A stretch of 12,877 nt of DNA from Lachnospiraceae bacterium (GTDB taxonomy: Bacteria > Bacillota > Clostridia > Oscillospirales > Ruminococcaceae). The position numbers were made by a program, and so were the translations under genes. Each line of letters starts with the position of its first letter. The first letter of the stretch is position 1. The stretch spans positions 1-12,877 of the forward strand of contig JAMPFE010000053.1 in the NCBI GenBank assembly GCA_023664705.1, in the 5' to 3' direction. Under the pieces are notes generated by a model. It was not told where the DNA came from. It did no database searches and saw only the letters and a list, made by a program, of their open reading frames with translations. This document shows positions 1-6,255 of this stretch, one piece after another.

Positions 1-1
1 G

Positions 2-226
2 GGCACGGACGGTCTCGCGGAGGGGCTTAAGTACATCGGCGCGGCGCTCTCGACGGGTCTCGGCACCATCGGCACGGGCGTTGCCGTCGGCGGCGCGGCT
101 CCCGCGGCTATCGGGGCGGTCTCCGAGAACGACAAGTCCTTCTCGAAGGCGCTTATCTTCGTGGCGCTCGGCGAGGGCGTCGCTATCTACGGGCTGCTCA
201 TCTCTATCCTTATCCTGTTCGGTTAA
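2..226 (+). CDS. ntpK: V/A-type ATP synthase/ATPase subunit K (proteolipid c), 3' part only
   Basis: This is the C-terminal 74 residues of the membrane rotor subunit; the 5' end lies outside the window. The visible part is one helical hairpin. A Gly/Ala-rich helix (residues 16-40 of the fragment) is followed by a polar loop (SENDKSFSK) and a second helix containing the ion-binding carboxylate Glu58 in the context ALGEGVAIYG, then a hydrophobic C-terminus. In this family the glutamate carries the transported H+ or Na+ past subunit I. The Na+-type features, a Gln in the first helix and a Ser/Thr just after the Glu, are not seen: the residue after Glu58 is Gly and there is no Gln in the preceding helix. 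This favours proton coupling by inference. Whether the full protein has one or two hairpins cannot be told. The next gene, subunit F, begins 12 nt downstream. Confidence 0.9.
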   Translation, partial: GTDGLAEGLKYIGAALSTGLGTIGTGVAVGGAAPAAIGAVSENDKSFSKALIFVALGEGVAIYGLLISILILFG

Positions 227-238
227 TGGGGAATCGAT

Positions 239-547
239 ATGAAATTCTATCTGATAAGCGATAACGCCGATACCAAAATGGGTATGCGCATCGCGGGCAT
301 AGAGGGCGTCGTCGCGAACAGCGCCGAGGAGGCGCTTAGCGCTCTCGAAAGCGCCGCGGCGGACGAGAATATCGCGGTGGTGCTTATGACCGAAAAGCTG
401 GTCGAGCTTTGTCACGACAAGGTTTACGATATCAAGCTCAACCGCCGCAGACCGCTGATAGTCGAGATACCCGACAGACACGGAAACAGCGGCGTTATCG
501 ACGCTATCAGCCGTTATGTCGAGGACGCTATCGGCATCAAACTTTGA
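239..547 (+). CDS. ntpG/atpF: V/A-type ATPase subunit F (central stalk)
   Basis: A protein of 102 residues, the usual size for archaeal/bacterial V-type subunit F. F binds subunit D in the central shaft and is a small Rossmann-like alpha/beta protein. The visible pattern fits this: an N-terminal beta strand (MKFYLISD), a central strand (IAVVLMTEKL) followed by a helix, a later strand (RPLIVEIPD), and a C-terminal helix (VIDAISRYVEDAIGIKL) expected to pack against D. The start ATG is preceded by TGGGGA at 227-232. Identification rests on size, strand pattern and its position between K and E in an ATPase operon. The order K-F-E differs from the common clostridial and Thermus order, where E and C come before F. 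Confidence 0.88.
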   Translation: MKFYLISDNADTKMGMRIAGIEGVVANSAEEALSALESAAADENIAVVLMTEKLVELCHDKVYDIKLNRRRPLIVEIPDRHGNSGVIDAISRYVEDAIGIKL

Positions 548-563
548 ATTGTGAGGAATTAGT

Positions 564-1148
564 ATGGATCTGGACGTTTTCAACTCCTCTAAGCTGGAGA
601 GGTTCCGCGCGCAGATAGACAGGCAGGCGGACGAGGAAATTTCGGAGCTGACCGAGAGAATACGCGAGAAAAAGAACGCCGCGGGCAAGGCTAAGGCGGA
701 GTTCGCCGCGCGCGAGGCTCTGGCTCGGGTGCACGCGGAGCAGAACAGCGCCGCGGCGCGCTATAAAAAGGAATTTTCGCGCTGCGATTTCGAGACGACA
801 AAGGCTGTCCGCGCTCATCGAAACGAGCTTATCGAGGGCTTTTTCGCGGAGATATCCGAGGAGCTTTCCGAGTTCACGAGAAGCGATAAGTACGACGGCT
901 ATCTCGAAAGCTCTATCGCGAGAGCCGAGGCGGCGCTCGGAAAGGGCTGCGTTATCATGGCGGCGGTAAAGGACGTCGACAGGGTGAGGGCGCTGACGAA
1001 AAACGAGGTCCGCGCGGACAGCTCGATAATACTCGGCGGCATCTGCGCGCTGGACGAGGTAAAGGGCTTGTTTGCCGATTTGTCCATAGACGCGGCGCTT
1101 GCCGATGAAAAGGAGAAATTCTCCGACAAGGCGGAGCTGAGGCTTTAA
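564..1148 (+). CDS. ntpE: V/A-type ATPase subunit E (peripheral stalk)
   Basis: A protein of 194 residues, typical of subunit E. Residues about 8-85 are charged and rich in Ala, Glu, Lys and Arg, predicting a long helix or coiled coil. The C-terminal half is globular and includes the family-like segment SIILGGICALDEVKGLF followed by LSIDAAL. E forms the peripheral stalk (stator) with a small helical partner (G/H type) and attaches near the top of the A3B3 head. The partner is not in this window. A clear GAGGAA at 553-558 sits upstream of the ATG. The gene follows F by 16 nt and precedes A by 28 nt when the preferred TTG start of A is used. Nothing looks truncated. Confidence 0.9.
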   Translation: MDLDVFNSSKLERFRAQIDRQADEEISELTERIREKKNAAGKAKAEFAAREALARVHAEQNSAAARYKKEFSRCDFETTKAVRAHRNELIEGFFAEISEELSEFTRSDKYDGYLESSIARAEAALGKGCVIMAAVKDVDRVRALTKNEVRADSSIILGGICALDEVKGLFADLSIDAALADEKEKFSDKAELRL

Positions 1149-1176
1149 GCCCGCTTTTGAAAGGGGTTTGAATTTT

Positions 1177-2943
1177 TTGAGTAATACTGTTTTTTCCATA
1201 AACGGACCCGTTGTCAAGGCGGCGAACACGCGCGACTTCTCCATGCTCGAAATGGTGTACGTCGGCGAAAAGCGCCTTATCGGCGAGGTCATCGGCGTTA
1301 CCGACGAGTTCACGACGATACAGGTATATGAAAATACCGCGGGGCTGAAGGTCGGCGAGCCCATCGAGAGCACGGGCGCGCCCGTCTGCGCAAATCTCGG
1401 ACCCGGAATAATTTCCAACATATTCGACGGGATAGAGCGTCCCCTGCGCGATATGACCAAGCTCAACAGCGTGTTTGTCGCGGAGGGCAACAGTCTGTTT
1501 TCGCTCGATACCGAGAAAAAGTACGACGTCACCGTTACGGTCAAGGTCGGCGACAGGCTCTCGGGCGGCGATATCTACTGCACCTGTCCCGAAACGGCGC
1601 TTATCACGCATAAGTGCATGGTGCCGCCGAACGTCGGGGGCGAGGTGATCTTTGCTGTCGAAAACGGGCAATATTGCGTAAACGACACTATCATCAGGCT
1701 GCGGCTCGCGGACGGCACGGAGCTGCCGCTTACAATGGTTCAGAAGTGGGCTATCAAGCGCGCGAGACCTATCGCCAAGCGCCTGCCGATAAACCGCCCG
1801 CTTATCACGGGGCAGCGCGTTATCGACACGATAATCCCCATTGCGAAGGGCGGCGCGGCGGCTATTCCGGGCGGCTTCGGCACGGGAAAGACCATGACGC
1901 AGCACCAGCTCGCGAAGTGGTGCGACGCGGATATTATCGTGTACATCGGCTGCGGCGAGCGCGGAAACGAGATGACGCAGGTCCTCGAGGAGTTCTCGGA
2001 GCTTATCGACCCGAAATCCGACAGACCGCTCACCGACCGCACGGTGCTCATCGCAAACACCTCGAATATGCCCGTCGCGGCGCGCGAGGCGAGCATCTAC
2101 ACGGGCATCACCCTCGCGGAATACTACCGCGATATGGGCTATCACATCGCGATTATGGCGGACTCCACGTCGCGCTGGGCGGAGGCTCTGCGCGAAATTT
2201 CGGGACGTCTGGAGGAAATGCCCGCCGAGGAGGGCTTCCCCGCGTATCTGCCGAGCCGCCTGTCCGAGTTCTACGAGCGCGCGGGCTACGTCGAGAACCT
2301 CAACGGCACCGAGGGCAGCGTTACCATTATCGGCGCGGTCTCGCCGCAGGGCTCCGATTTCTCCGAGCCCGTAACGCAGAATACAAAGCGCTTTGTGCGG
2401 TGCTTCTGGGCGCTGGACAAGTCGCTTGCCTACGCGCGTCATTACCCCGCTATCGACTGGAACTCCAGCTACTCGGAGTACATCGAGGACTTGTCGGACT
2501 TCTTCAACGAGAACGTCAGCCCCGATTTTATGGCGCTGCGCCAAAAAATTTCCAATATTTTACAGGAAGAGACAAAGCTTATGGAGATCGTCAAGCTGAT
2601 AGGCGCGGACGTTCTCCCCGACGACCAGAAGCTCGCGATAGAGACCGCGAGAGTTGTGCGCGTGGGCTTTCTGCAGCAGAACGCCTACCACAAGGACGAC
2701 ACCTACGTGCCGCTCGAAAAGCAGCGGCTGATGATGAAGGTCATCGTCGATTTGTACGAGAAGTCCCTCGCGGCGCTGAAGAACGGCGTTCCGCTGTCCG
2801 ACGTAGCGGCGACGGGGCTGTTCGACAAGGCTGTCAAGATAAAGTACGATATCCCCAATGACGATTTGGGCAAATTCAACGAATATTTCAAGGAGATCGA
2901 CGAAAAAATCGGCGGTTTGACCGTCACGGGAGGGCTGTTATGA
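1177..2943 (+). CDS. ntpA: V/A-type ATPase catalytic subunit A
   Basis: The nucleotide-hydrolysing (or ATP-synthesising) subunit of the A3B3 head, 588 residues from the preferred start. The P-loop is at residues 233-239 (GGFGTGKT region, Lys238), followed by GCGERGNEM and ADSTSRWAEALREISGRLEEMP, both hallmarks of V-type A subunits. The long insertion typical of A versus F-type beta lies between the N-terminal barrel and the P-loop. TTG at 1177 is preferred: it gives an N-terminus (SNTVFSINGPVV) like the family, and AAAGGGG at 1160-1166 lies at a usable distance. An in-frame TTG at 1168 is only one base from that site. The P-loop has Gly where the family usually has Pro (GPFG). The stop overlaps the start of B by 4 nt (ATGA), implying coupled translation. 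Confidence 0.97.
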   Translation: MSNTVFSINGPVVKAANTRDFSMLEMVYVGEKRLIGEVIGVTDEFTTIQVYENTAGLKVGEPIESTGAPVCANLGPGIISNIFDGIERPLRDMTKLNSVFVAEGNSLFSLDTEKKYDVTVTVKVGDRLSGGDIYCTCPETALITHKCMVPPNVGGEVIFAVENGQYCVNDTIIRLRLADGTELPLTMVQKWAIKRARPIAKRLPINRPLITGQRVIDTIIPIAKGGAAAIPGGFGTGKTMTQHQLAKWCDADIIVYIGCGERGNEMTQVLEEFSELIDPKSDRPLTDRTVLIANTSNMPVAAREASIYTGITLAEYYRDMGYHIAIMADSTSRWAEALREISGRLEEMPAEEGFPAYLPSRLSEFYERAGYVENLNGTEGSVTIIGAVSPQGSDFSEPVTQNTKRFVRCFWALDKSLAYARHYPAIDWNSSYSEYIEDLSDFFNENVSPDFMALRQKISNILQEETKLMEIVKLIGADVLPDDQKLAIETARVVRVGFLQQNAYHKDDTYVPLEKQRLMMKVIVDLYEKSLAALKNGVPLSDVAATGLFDKAVKIKYDIPNDDLGKFNEYFKEIDEKIGGLTVTGGLL

Positions 2944-4379
2944 GTTTGCAGTATATGGGGCTGAAGGACATAAACGGACCTCTTGTCGCGCTGGAGGGCG
3001 TTCGCGGCGTCGCCTACGACGAGATAGCTAGGATACGCCTCACCGACGGCACGGAGCGCATAGGGCGCGTCGTCGAGCTCGCGGGCGACAGGGTGATATT
3101 GCAGGTTTTCGAGGGCACCAACGGCATTTCGCTTACGAACACGAGGACGGTTTTCTCGGGCAAGCCGCTTGAAATACCGCTCGCTCCCGAAATGCTCGGG
3201 CGCGTGTTCAGCGGCGCGGGAAAGCCTATCGACGGGCTCGGCGCGGTGTTCCCCGAAAAAATGGGCGACGTAAACGGGCAGTCGCTGAACCCCGTCGCGC
3301 GGCAGTACCCCCGCAACTATATCCACACGGGCATCTCCTCGATAGACGCGCTTATGACGCTTATCCGCGGGCAGAAGCTGCCCATTTTCTCGGGCTCGGG
3401 TCTTTCGCACAACAAGCTTGCCGTGCAGATAGCGAAGCAGGCGAAAATTACGGGCGACGAGGGGGAGTTTGCCATTGTTTTCGCCGCAATGGGCGTGCAG
3501 AACGACGTCGCGGATTACTTCCGCCGCTCCTTCGAGGAGACGGGCGCTATTGAGCGCGTCTGCATGTTCCTGAACCTCTCGAGCGACCCGATAATCGAGC
3601 GCCTGCTCACGCCGCTCTGCGCGCTGACGGCAGCCGAGTATCTGGCGTTCGAGAAGAATATGCACATTCTGGTCATTATGACCGATATGACGAGCTACGC
3701 CGAGGCATTGCGCGAGTTTTCGTCCTCCAAGGGCGAGATACCCGGGCGCAAGGGCTATCCCGGCTACCTGTACTCCAACCTCGCGGCGCTGTACGAGCGC
3801 GCGGGCGTCGTCGAGGGCAGCACGGGCTCGGTAACGCAGATCCCGATACTGACGATGCCGAACGACGACATCACCCACCCTATCCCCGACCTCACCGCGT
3901 ACATCACCGAGGGGCAGATAGTTTTCGACCGCGACCTCGACCAGAAGGGCGTTTATCCCGGGCTGTCGGTGCTGCTGTCGCTTTCGAGGCTTATGAAGGA
4001 CGGCATCGGCGAGGGCTACACCCGCGGCGACCATGCCGCCGTGTCAAATCAGCTTTTCGCGGCTTACGCGAAAGTTCAGGACGCGCGCTCGCTGGCGTCC
4101 GTTATCGGCGAGGAGGAGCTCTCCGACAGCGATAAGGCGTATATGCGCTTCGGCACGCTGTTCGAGGAGCATTTCCTCAATCAGGGCTTCGACGAGAACC
4201 GCTCTATTGACGAAACGCTCGACCTCGGCTGGGATCTGCTCTGTGCGCTGCCGAAGAACGAGCTCGACAGAATTGACGAAAAGCTGCTCGACGAGAAATA
4301 CGACCCCGAGCGCGCCGCGAGATTTTTCGGCGACGCGGGCACGTCAACGGTAACGGCGGATATAGCCAACGAGCTGTAA
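2940..4379 (+). CDS. ntpB: V/A-type ATPase regulatory subunit B
   Basis: The non-catalytic partner of A in the hexameric head, 479 residues. That is slightly longer than the roughly 460 of many relatives, the excess lying in the C-terminal tail. The degenerate P-loop region reads SGSGLSHNKLA, as expected for B. Further hallmarks are MTSYAEALREFSSSKGEIPGRKGYPGYLY, split across two conserved blocks, and LSRLMKDGIGEG. Arg350 within the latter aligns with the arginine finger that reaches into the neighbouring A active site (Arg350 in Enterococcus hirae NtpB, from general knowledge). The ATG overlaps the stop of A by 4 nt. A strong ribosome binding site for D follows the stop within 12 nt. No missing catalytic-interface residues were noticed. 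Confidence 0.97.
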   Translation: MSLQYMGLKDINGPLVALEGVRGVAYDEIARIRLTDGTERIGRVVELAGDRVILQVFEGTNGISLTNTRTVFSGKPLEIPLAPEMLGRVFSGAGKPIDGLGAVFPEKMGDVNGQSLNPVARQYPRNYIHTGISSIDALMTLIRGQKLPIFSGSGLSHNKLAVQIAKQAKITGDEGEFAIVFAAMGVQNDVADYFRRSFEETGAIERVCMFLNLSSDPIIERLLTPLCALTAAEYLAFEKNMHILVIMTDMTSYAEALREFSSSKGEIPGRKGYPGYLYSNLAALYERAGVVEGSTGSVTQIPILTMPNDDITHPIPDLTAYITEGQIVFDRDLDQKGVYPGLSVLLSLSRLMKDGIGEGYTRGDHAAVSNQLFAAYAKVQDARSLASVIGEEELSDSDKAYMRFGTLFEEHFLNQGFDENRSIDETLDLGWDLLCALPKNELDRIDEKLLDEKYDPERAARFFGDAGTSTVTADIANEL

Positions 4380-4391
4380 ACGGAGGGCGCT

Positions 4392-5015
4392 ATGGCAGAA
4401 CAGGTTTTCCCCACCAAGGGCAATTTGATAAAGTCCAAGCGCAGGCTCAAGCAGGCGCAGCTCGGCTATGAGCTTATGGACAGAAAGCGCAATATTCTGG
4501 TGCGCGAAATGGTCTCGCTTACGGATGAGGCAAAGGAGCTGCGCGTCAGCATCGACAGCACGTATTCCGAGGCGTACAGGGCGCTTCAGCACGCGAACAC
4601 CACGCTCGGCGTGGTAAGCGGGCTCGCGGAAACGTTCCCCGCGGAAAATTCGCTGAAGCTGTCCGTGCGCAGCGTAATGGGCGTCGAGCTCCCGAAAATA
4701 AGCGCGGATATCGAGCCCGTTTCCGAGCCCGTCTATCCCATGAGCCTTACGAATTCCGCGTTCGATTACGCGTATATCTGCTTTAACAAGGCAAAGGAGA
4801 TAACCGTGCGGCTCGCCGAGGTGGAGAACAGCATTTACAGGCTCGCGGTCGCGATAAAAAAGACTCAGAAGCGCGCGAACGCGCTGAAAAATATCATGAT
4901 ACCGCGCTTCCAAAATCAGGTGAGCTTTATCACGAACGCCCTCGAGGAAAAGGAGCGTGAGGAGTTCTCCAGACAAAAGGTCATCAAGCGCCGCAAGACA
5001 GTTGACAGTGTATAG
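4392..5015 (+). CDS. ntpD: V/A-type ATPase subunit D (central rotor shaft)
   Basis: A protein of 207 residues, the expected length. The N-terminal segment (PTKGNLIKSKRRLKQAQLGYELMDRKRNILVREM) is the signature of V-type subunit D, which forms the long antiparallel coiled coil rotating inside A3B3 and binds F. A second long helix runs from about residue 125 to 195. GGAGGG at 4382-4387 precedes the ATG by four bases. The last codons (TVDSV and the TAG stop) fall inside the left arm of a palindromic repeat (4997-5031), so the native C-terminus was probably replaced by repeat-encoded residues. This is the last gene of the operon; a strong terminator lies just downstream. Confidence 0.95.
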   Translation: MAEQVFPTKGNLIKSKRRLKQAQLGYELMDRKRNILVREMVSLTDEAKELRVSIDSTYSEAYRALQHANTTLGVVSGLAETFPAENSLKLSVRSVMGVELPKISADIEPVSEPVYPMSLTNSAFDYAYICFNKAKEITVRLAEVENSIYRLAVAIKKTQKRANALKNIMIPRFQNQVSFITNALEEKEREEFSRQKVIKRRKTVDSV

Positions 5016-5031
5016 TGTACAGTTGACAGTT
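4997..5031 (+). repeat. Left arm of palindromic repeat built from TTGACAGT units
   Basis: The arm contains two copies of CAGTTGACAGT separated by a TATAGTGTA spacer. It overlaps the last five codons and the stop of the subunit D gene. The right arm at 5087-5116 is its near-perfect inverse complement, missing about five bases of the spacer. Together they form a roughly 30-bp outer stem around the terminator hairpin. Such short composite palindromes behave like dispersed intergenic (REP- or MITE-like) repeats; that interpretation is inferred, because only one copy is visible here. Confidence 0.8.
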
Positions 5032-5040
5032 ATATAACCA

Positions 5041-5075
5041 AAAACGCGCATTGGCTTCCCAATGCGCGTTTTAAT
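5041..5075. terminator. Strong rho-independent terminator, likely bidirectional
   Basis: A perfect 14-bp stem (5041-5054 with 5059-5072) closes a CTTC tetraloop. The core is CGCGCATTGG with A-tracts on the left and T-tracts on the right, so a U-run follows the GC stem on either strand (TTTTAATTATTT on plus, TTTTTGG on minus). It sits between the convergent 3' ends of subunit D and the tautomerase gene and can serve both. It lies inside the larger 4997-5116 inverted repeat. Confidence 0.92.
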
Positions 5076-5086
5076 TATTTCGCTTT

Positions 5087-5116
5087 AACTGTCAACTATC
5101 CACTGTCAACTGTCAA
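5087..5116 (-). repeat. Right arm of palindromic TTGACAGT repeat
   Basis: Inverse complement of the left arm at 4997-5031, with one substitution (GGATAG against GTATAG) and a short deletion in the spacer. It includes the stop codon of the minus-strand tautomerase gene (5113-5115). The element therefore lies exactly between two convergent genes and touches both stop codons. Confidence 0.8.
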
Positions 5117-5454
5117 AAGTTTCCGCCGTTCCAGCCCCAGTTTTCGGTCGGGGAGTACTTGACGTAGACCTTGTCGGCGGGCACCCCGAGGACGGCGTTC
5201 AGCGTCTTGCATATCGCCGCCGTGAGCTGCTCGTAAGCGGACTTGGGGGCGCTGCCGTAAAGGCTCACATCCACGAACGCTATCTTCTCGGACTTCTCGC
5301 CCTTGAAATAAAGCGAGCAGTTCGGCTCAAAGCCCGCCATAAGCCAGCTTTCCGTCTTTCCTATGAGCTGCACGGCTTCGGCGAGCGCGGATTTTATCGC
5401 GGTCTCCTGCTCGGCGGTGATGTCCGCCGAATATTTTGTGTTGATAAAAGGCAT
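5113..5454 (-). CDS. MIF-like tautomerase (macrophage migration inhibitory factor/phenylpyruvate tautomerase family)
   Basis: A protein of 113 residues, nearly the length of vertebrate MIF (115). It begins MPFINTKY, giving the N-terminal Pro2 that acts as catalytic base in the tautomerase superfamily once Met is removed. Lys33 (in IGKTESW) matches the conserved active-site Lys32 of MIF. The C-terminal block DKVYVKYSPTENWGWNGGNF mirrors the MIF ending DRVYINYYDMNAANVGWNN. The CxxC oxidoreductase motif of vertebrate MIF is absent: KIAF lies at the equivalent place. The family forms trimers and tautomerises keto-enol substrates such as phenylpyruvate; the physiological substrate here is unknown. 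GGGAGG lies upstream of the ATG. The gene is monocistronic, with its own promoter. Confidence 0.9.
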   Translation of the reverse strand: MPFINTKYSADITAEQETAIKSALAEAVQLIGKTESWLMAGFEPNCSLYFKGEKSEKIAFVDVSLYGSAPKSAYEQLTAAICKTLNAVLGVPADKVYVKYSPTENWGWNGGNF

Positions 5455-5483
5455 TGCAATTCCTCCCTTTAGATGTAAGAATT

Positions 5484-5519
5484 TAAGAGGTAAGATGGCG
5501 TAATTAGTCTTACTTCTTA
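5484..5519 (-). repeat. Hairpin-forming inverted repeat in the tautomerase leader
   Basis: Arms at 5484-5495 (TAAGAGGTAAGA) and 5508-5519 (TCTTACTTCTTA) match at 11 of 12 positions, with a 12-nt loop. On the minus strand this lies between the tautomerase promoter and its ribosome binding site, so it would form a stem in the 5' untranslated region. Flanking sequence repeats the motif more loosely (GTAAGAATTTAAGAGGTAAG), suggesting a second dispersed repeat type. The function is unknown. Confidence 0.65.
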
Positions 5520-5539
5520 TCTCCTATCTCTTTATTTCT

Positions 5540-5568
5540 ATTTTAGCATATTTTTTTAAAAATTTCAA
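5540..5568 (-). promoter_or_regulatory. Sigma-A promoter for the tautomerase gene
   Basis: Read on the minus strand: -35 TTGAAA (5563-5568) and -10 TAAAAT (5540-5545), with a 17-bp spacer. The transcript would start about 70-80 bases before the ATG at 5454. It is paired back-to-back with an identical promoter on the plus strand. Confidence 0.75.
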
Positions 5569-5585
5569 CAATTTACTGTTGAAAT
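5562..5585. promoter_or_regulatory. Perfect dyad spanning both divergent -35 boxes
   Basis: ATTTCAACA (5562-5570) and TGTTGAAAT (5577-5585) are exact inverse complements around a 6-bp centre. Each arm contains a TTGAAA -35 box, one per direction. It could be an operator for a dimeric regulator or just two abutting -35 regions; the sequence alone cannot decide. Confidence 0.6.
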
Positions 5586-5607
5586 AAGTACAAAAATATG
5601 TTAAAAT
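5579..5607 (+). promoter_or_regulatory. Sigma-A promoter for the flavin reductase-UDG operon
   Basis: -35 TTGAAA (5579-5584), a 17-bp spacer, and -10 TAAAAT (5602-5607). Boxes and spacing are identical to those of the divergent tautomerase promoter. The predicted start near 5614 gives a leader of about 30 nt before the ATG at 5643. Confidence 0.78.
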
Positions 5608-5642
5608 AATTAGAGAGTTTTATATGAATTGAGGAAATTTTT

Positions 5643-6254
5643 ATGGAAAAGGTTACATGGAAAGGCGGAACGCTGCTCGCGCCCGTGCCCGCGGTACTGG
5701 TGTCCTGCGGCAGCGTCGAAAAGCCGACGGCGCTTACCGTCGCGTGGACGGGGATTATAAGCTCCGACCCGCCGAGAACGTATATCTCCGTGCGCCCTGA
5801 GCGCCATTCCCACGCCATTATCAAGGAAAGCGGCGAGTTCGCGGTAAATATGCTCCCGTCGGCGCTCGTGAAGTCGCTGGACTACTGCGGGATAAAGTCG
5901 GGGAAAAACGAGGACAAGCTCGCAAAGAGAAAGCTCACCGCCGCGCCGTGCGCTCAGATATCCGCGCCGCAGATAGAGCAGAGCAGGATAACGCTGGAGT
6001 GCAGGGTGACGGACGTGATACCCCAAGGCTCGCACGATATGTTCATCGCGGATATCCTCGCGGTCAACATCGACAAGTCGCTGCTCGACGAAAAGGGCAG
6101 GCTGATGATAGAGCAGGCGGGCTTGCTCGCCTACGCGCACGGAACGTATTTCGCGCTCGGCAAGAAGATAGGCAGCTTCGGGTTCTCCTGCAAGCAGAAG
6201 CGCGTCAAAGAGGTCAACATCAAAAATCCCAAAATAAGGAAAAAGAGGAAATGA
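5643..6254 (+). CDS. Flavin reductase-like FMN-binding flavoprotein (DIM6/NTAB family)
   Basis: A protein of 203 residues. The N-terminal half has the split-barrel flavin reductase pattern: PVPAVLVSCG, then LTVAWTGIISSDPPRTYISVRPERHSHAII, then EFAVNMLPS (long blocks summarised by their ends). These segments form the FMN-binding barrel in the family. Members reduce flavins with NAD(P)H or act as FMN-binding oxidoreductases; the partner here is not evident. The C-terminus is very basic (KNPKIRKKRK-like). GAGGAA at 5631-5636 precedes the ATG. The gene is first in a co-directional unit, and only one base separates its stop from the start of uracil-DNA glycosylase. Confidence 0.87.
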   Translation: MEKVTWKGGTLLAPVPAVLVSCGSVEKPTALTVAWTGIISSDPPRTYISVRPERHSHAIIKESGEFAVNMLPSALVKSLDYCGIKSGKNEDKLAKRKLTAAPCAQISAPQIEQSRITLECRVTDVIPQGSHDMFIADILAVNIDKSLLDEKGRLMIEQAGLLAYAHGTYFALGKKIGSFGFSCKQKRVKEVNIKNPKIRKKRK

Positions 6255-6255
6255 T

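Noticed and set aside
955..4034. Long open frames antisense to the subunit A and B genes
   Set aside because: They read as Arg/Ala/His-rich low-complexity protein with no family resemblance, lack ribosome binding sites and arise from GC-rich codon bias opposite well-identified genes.
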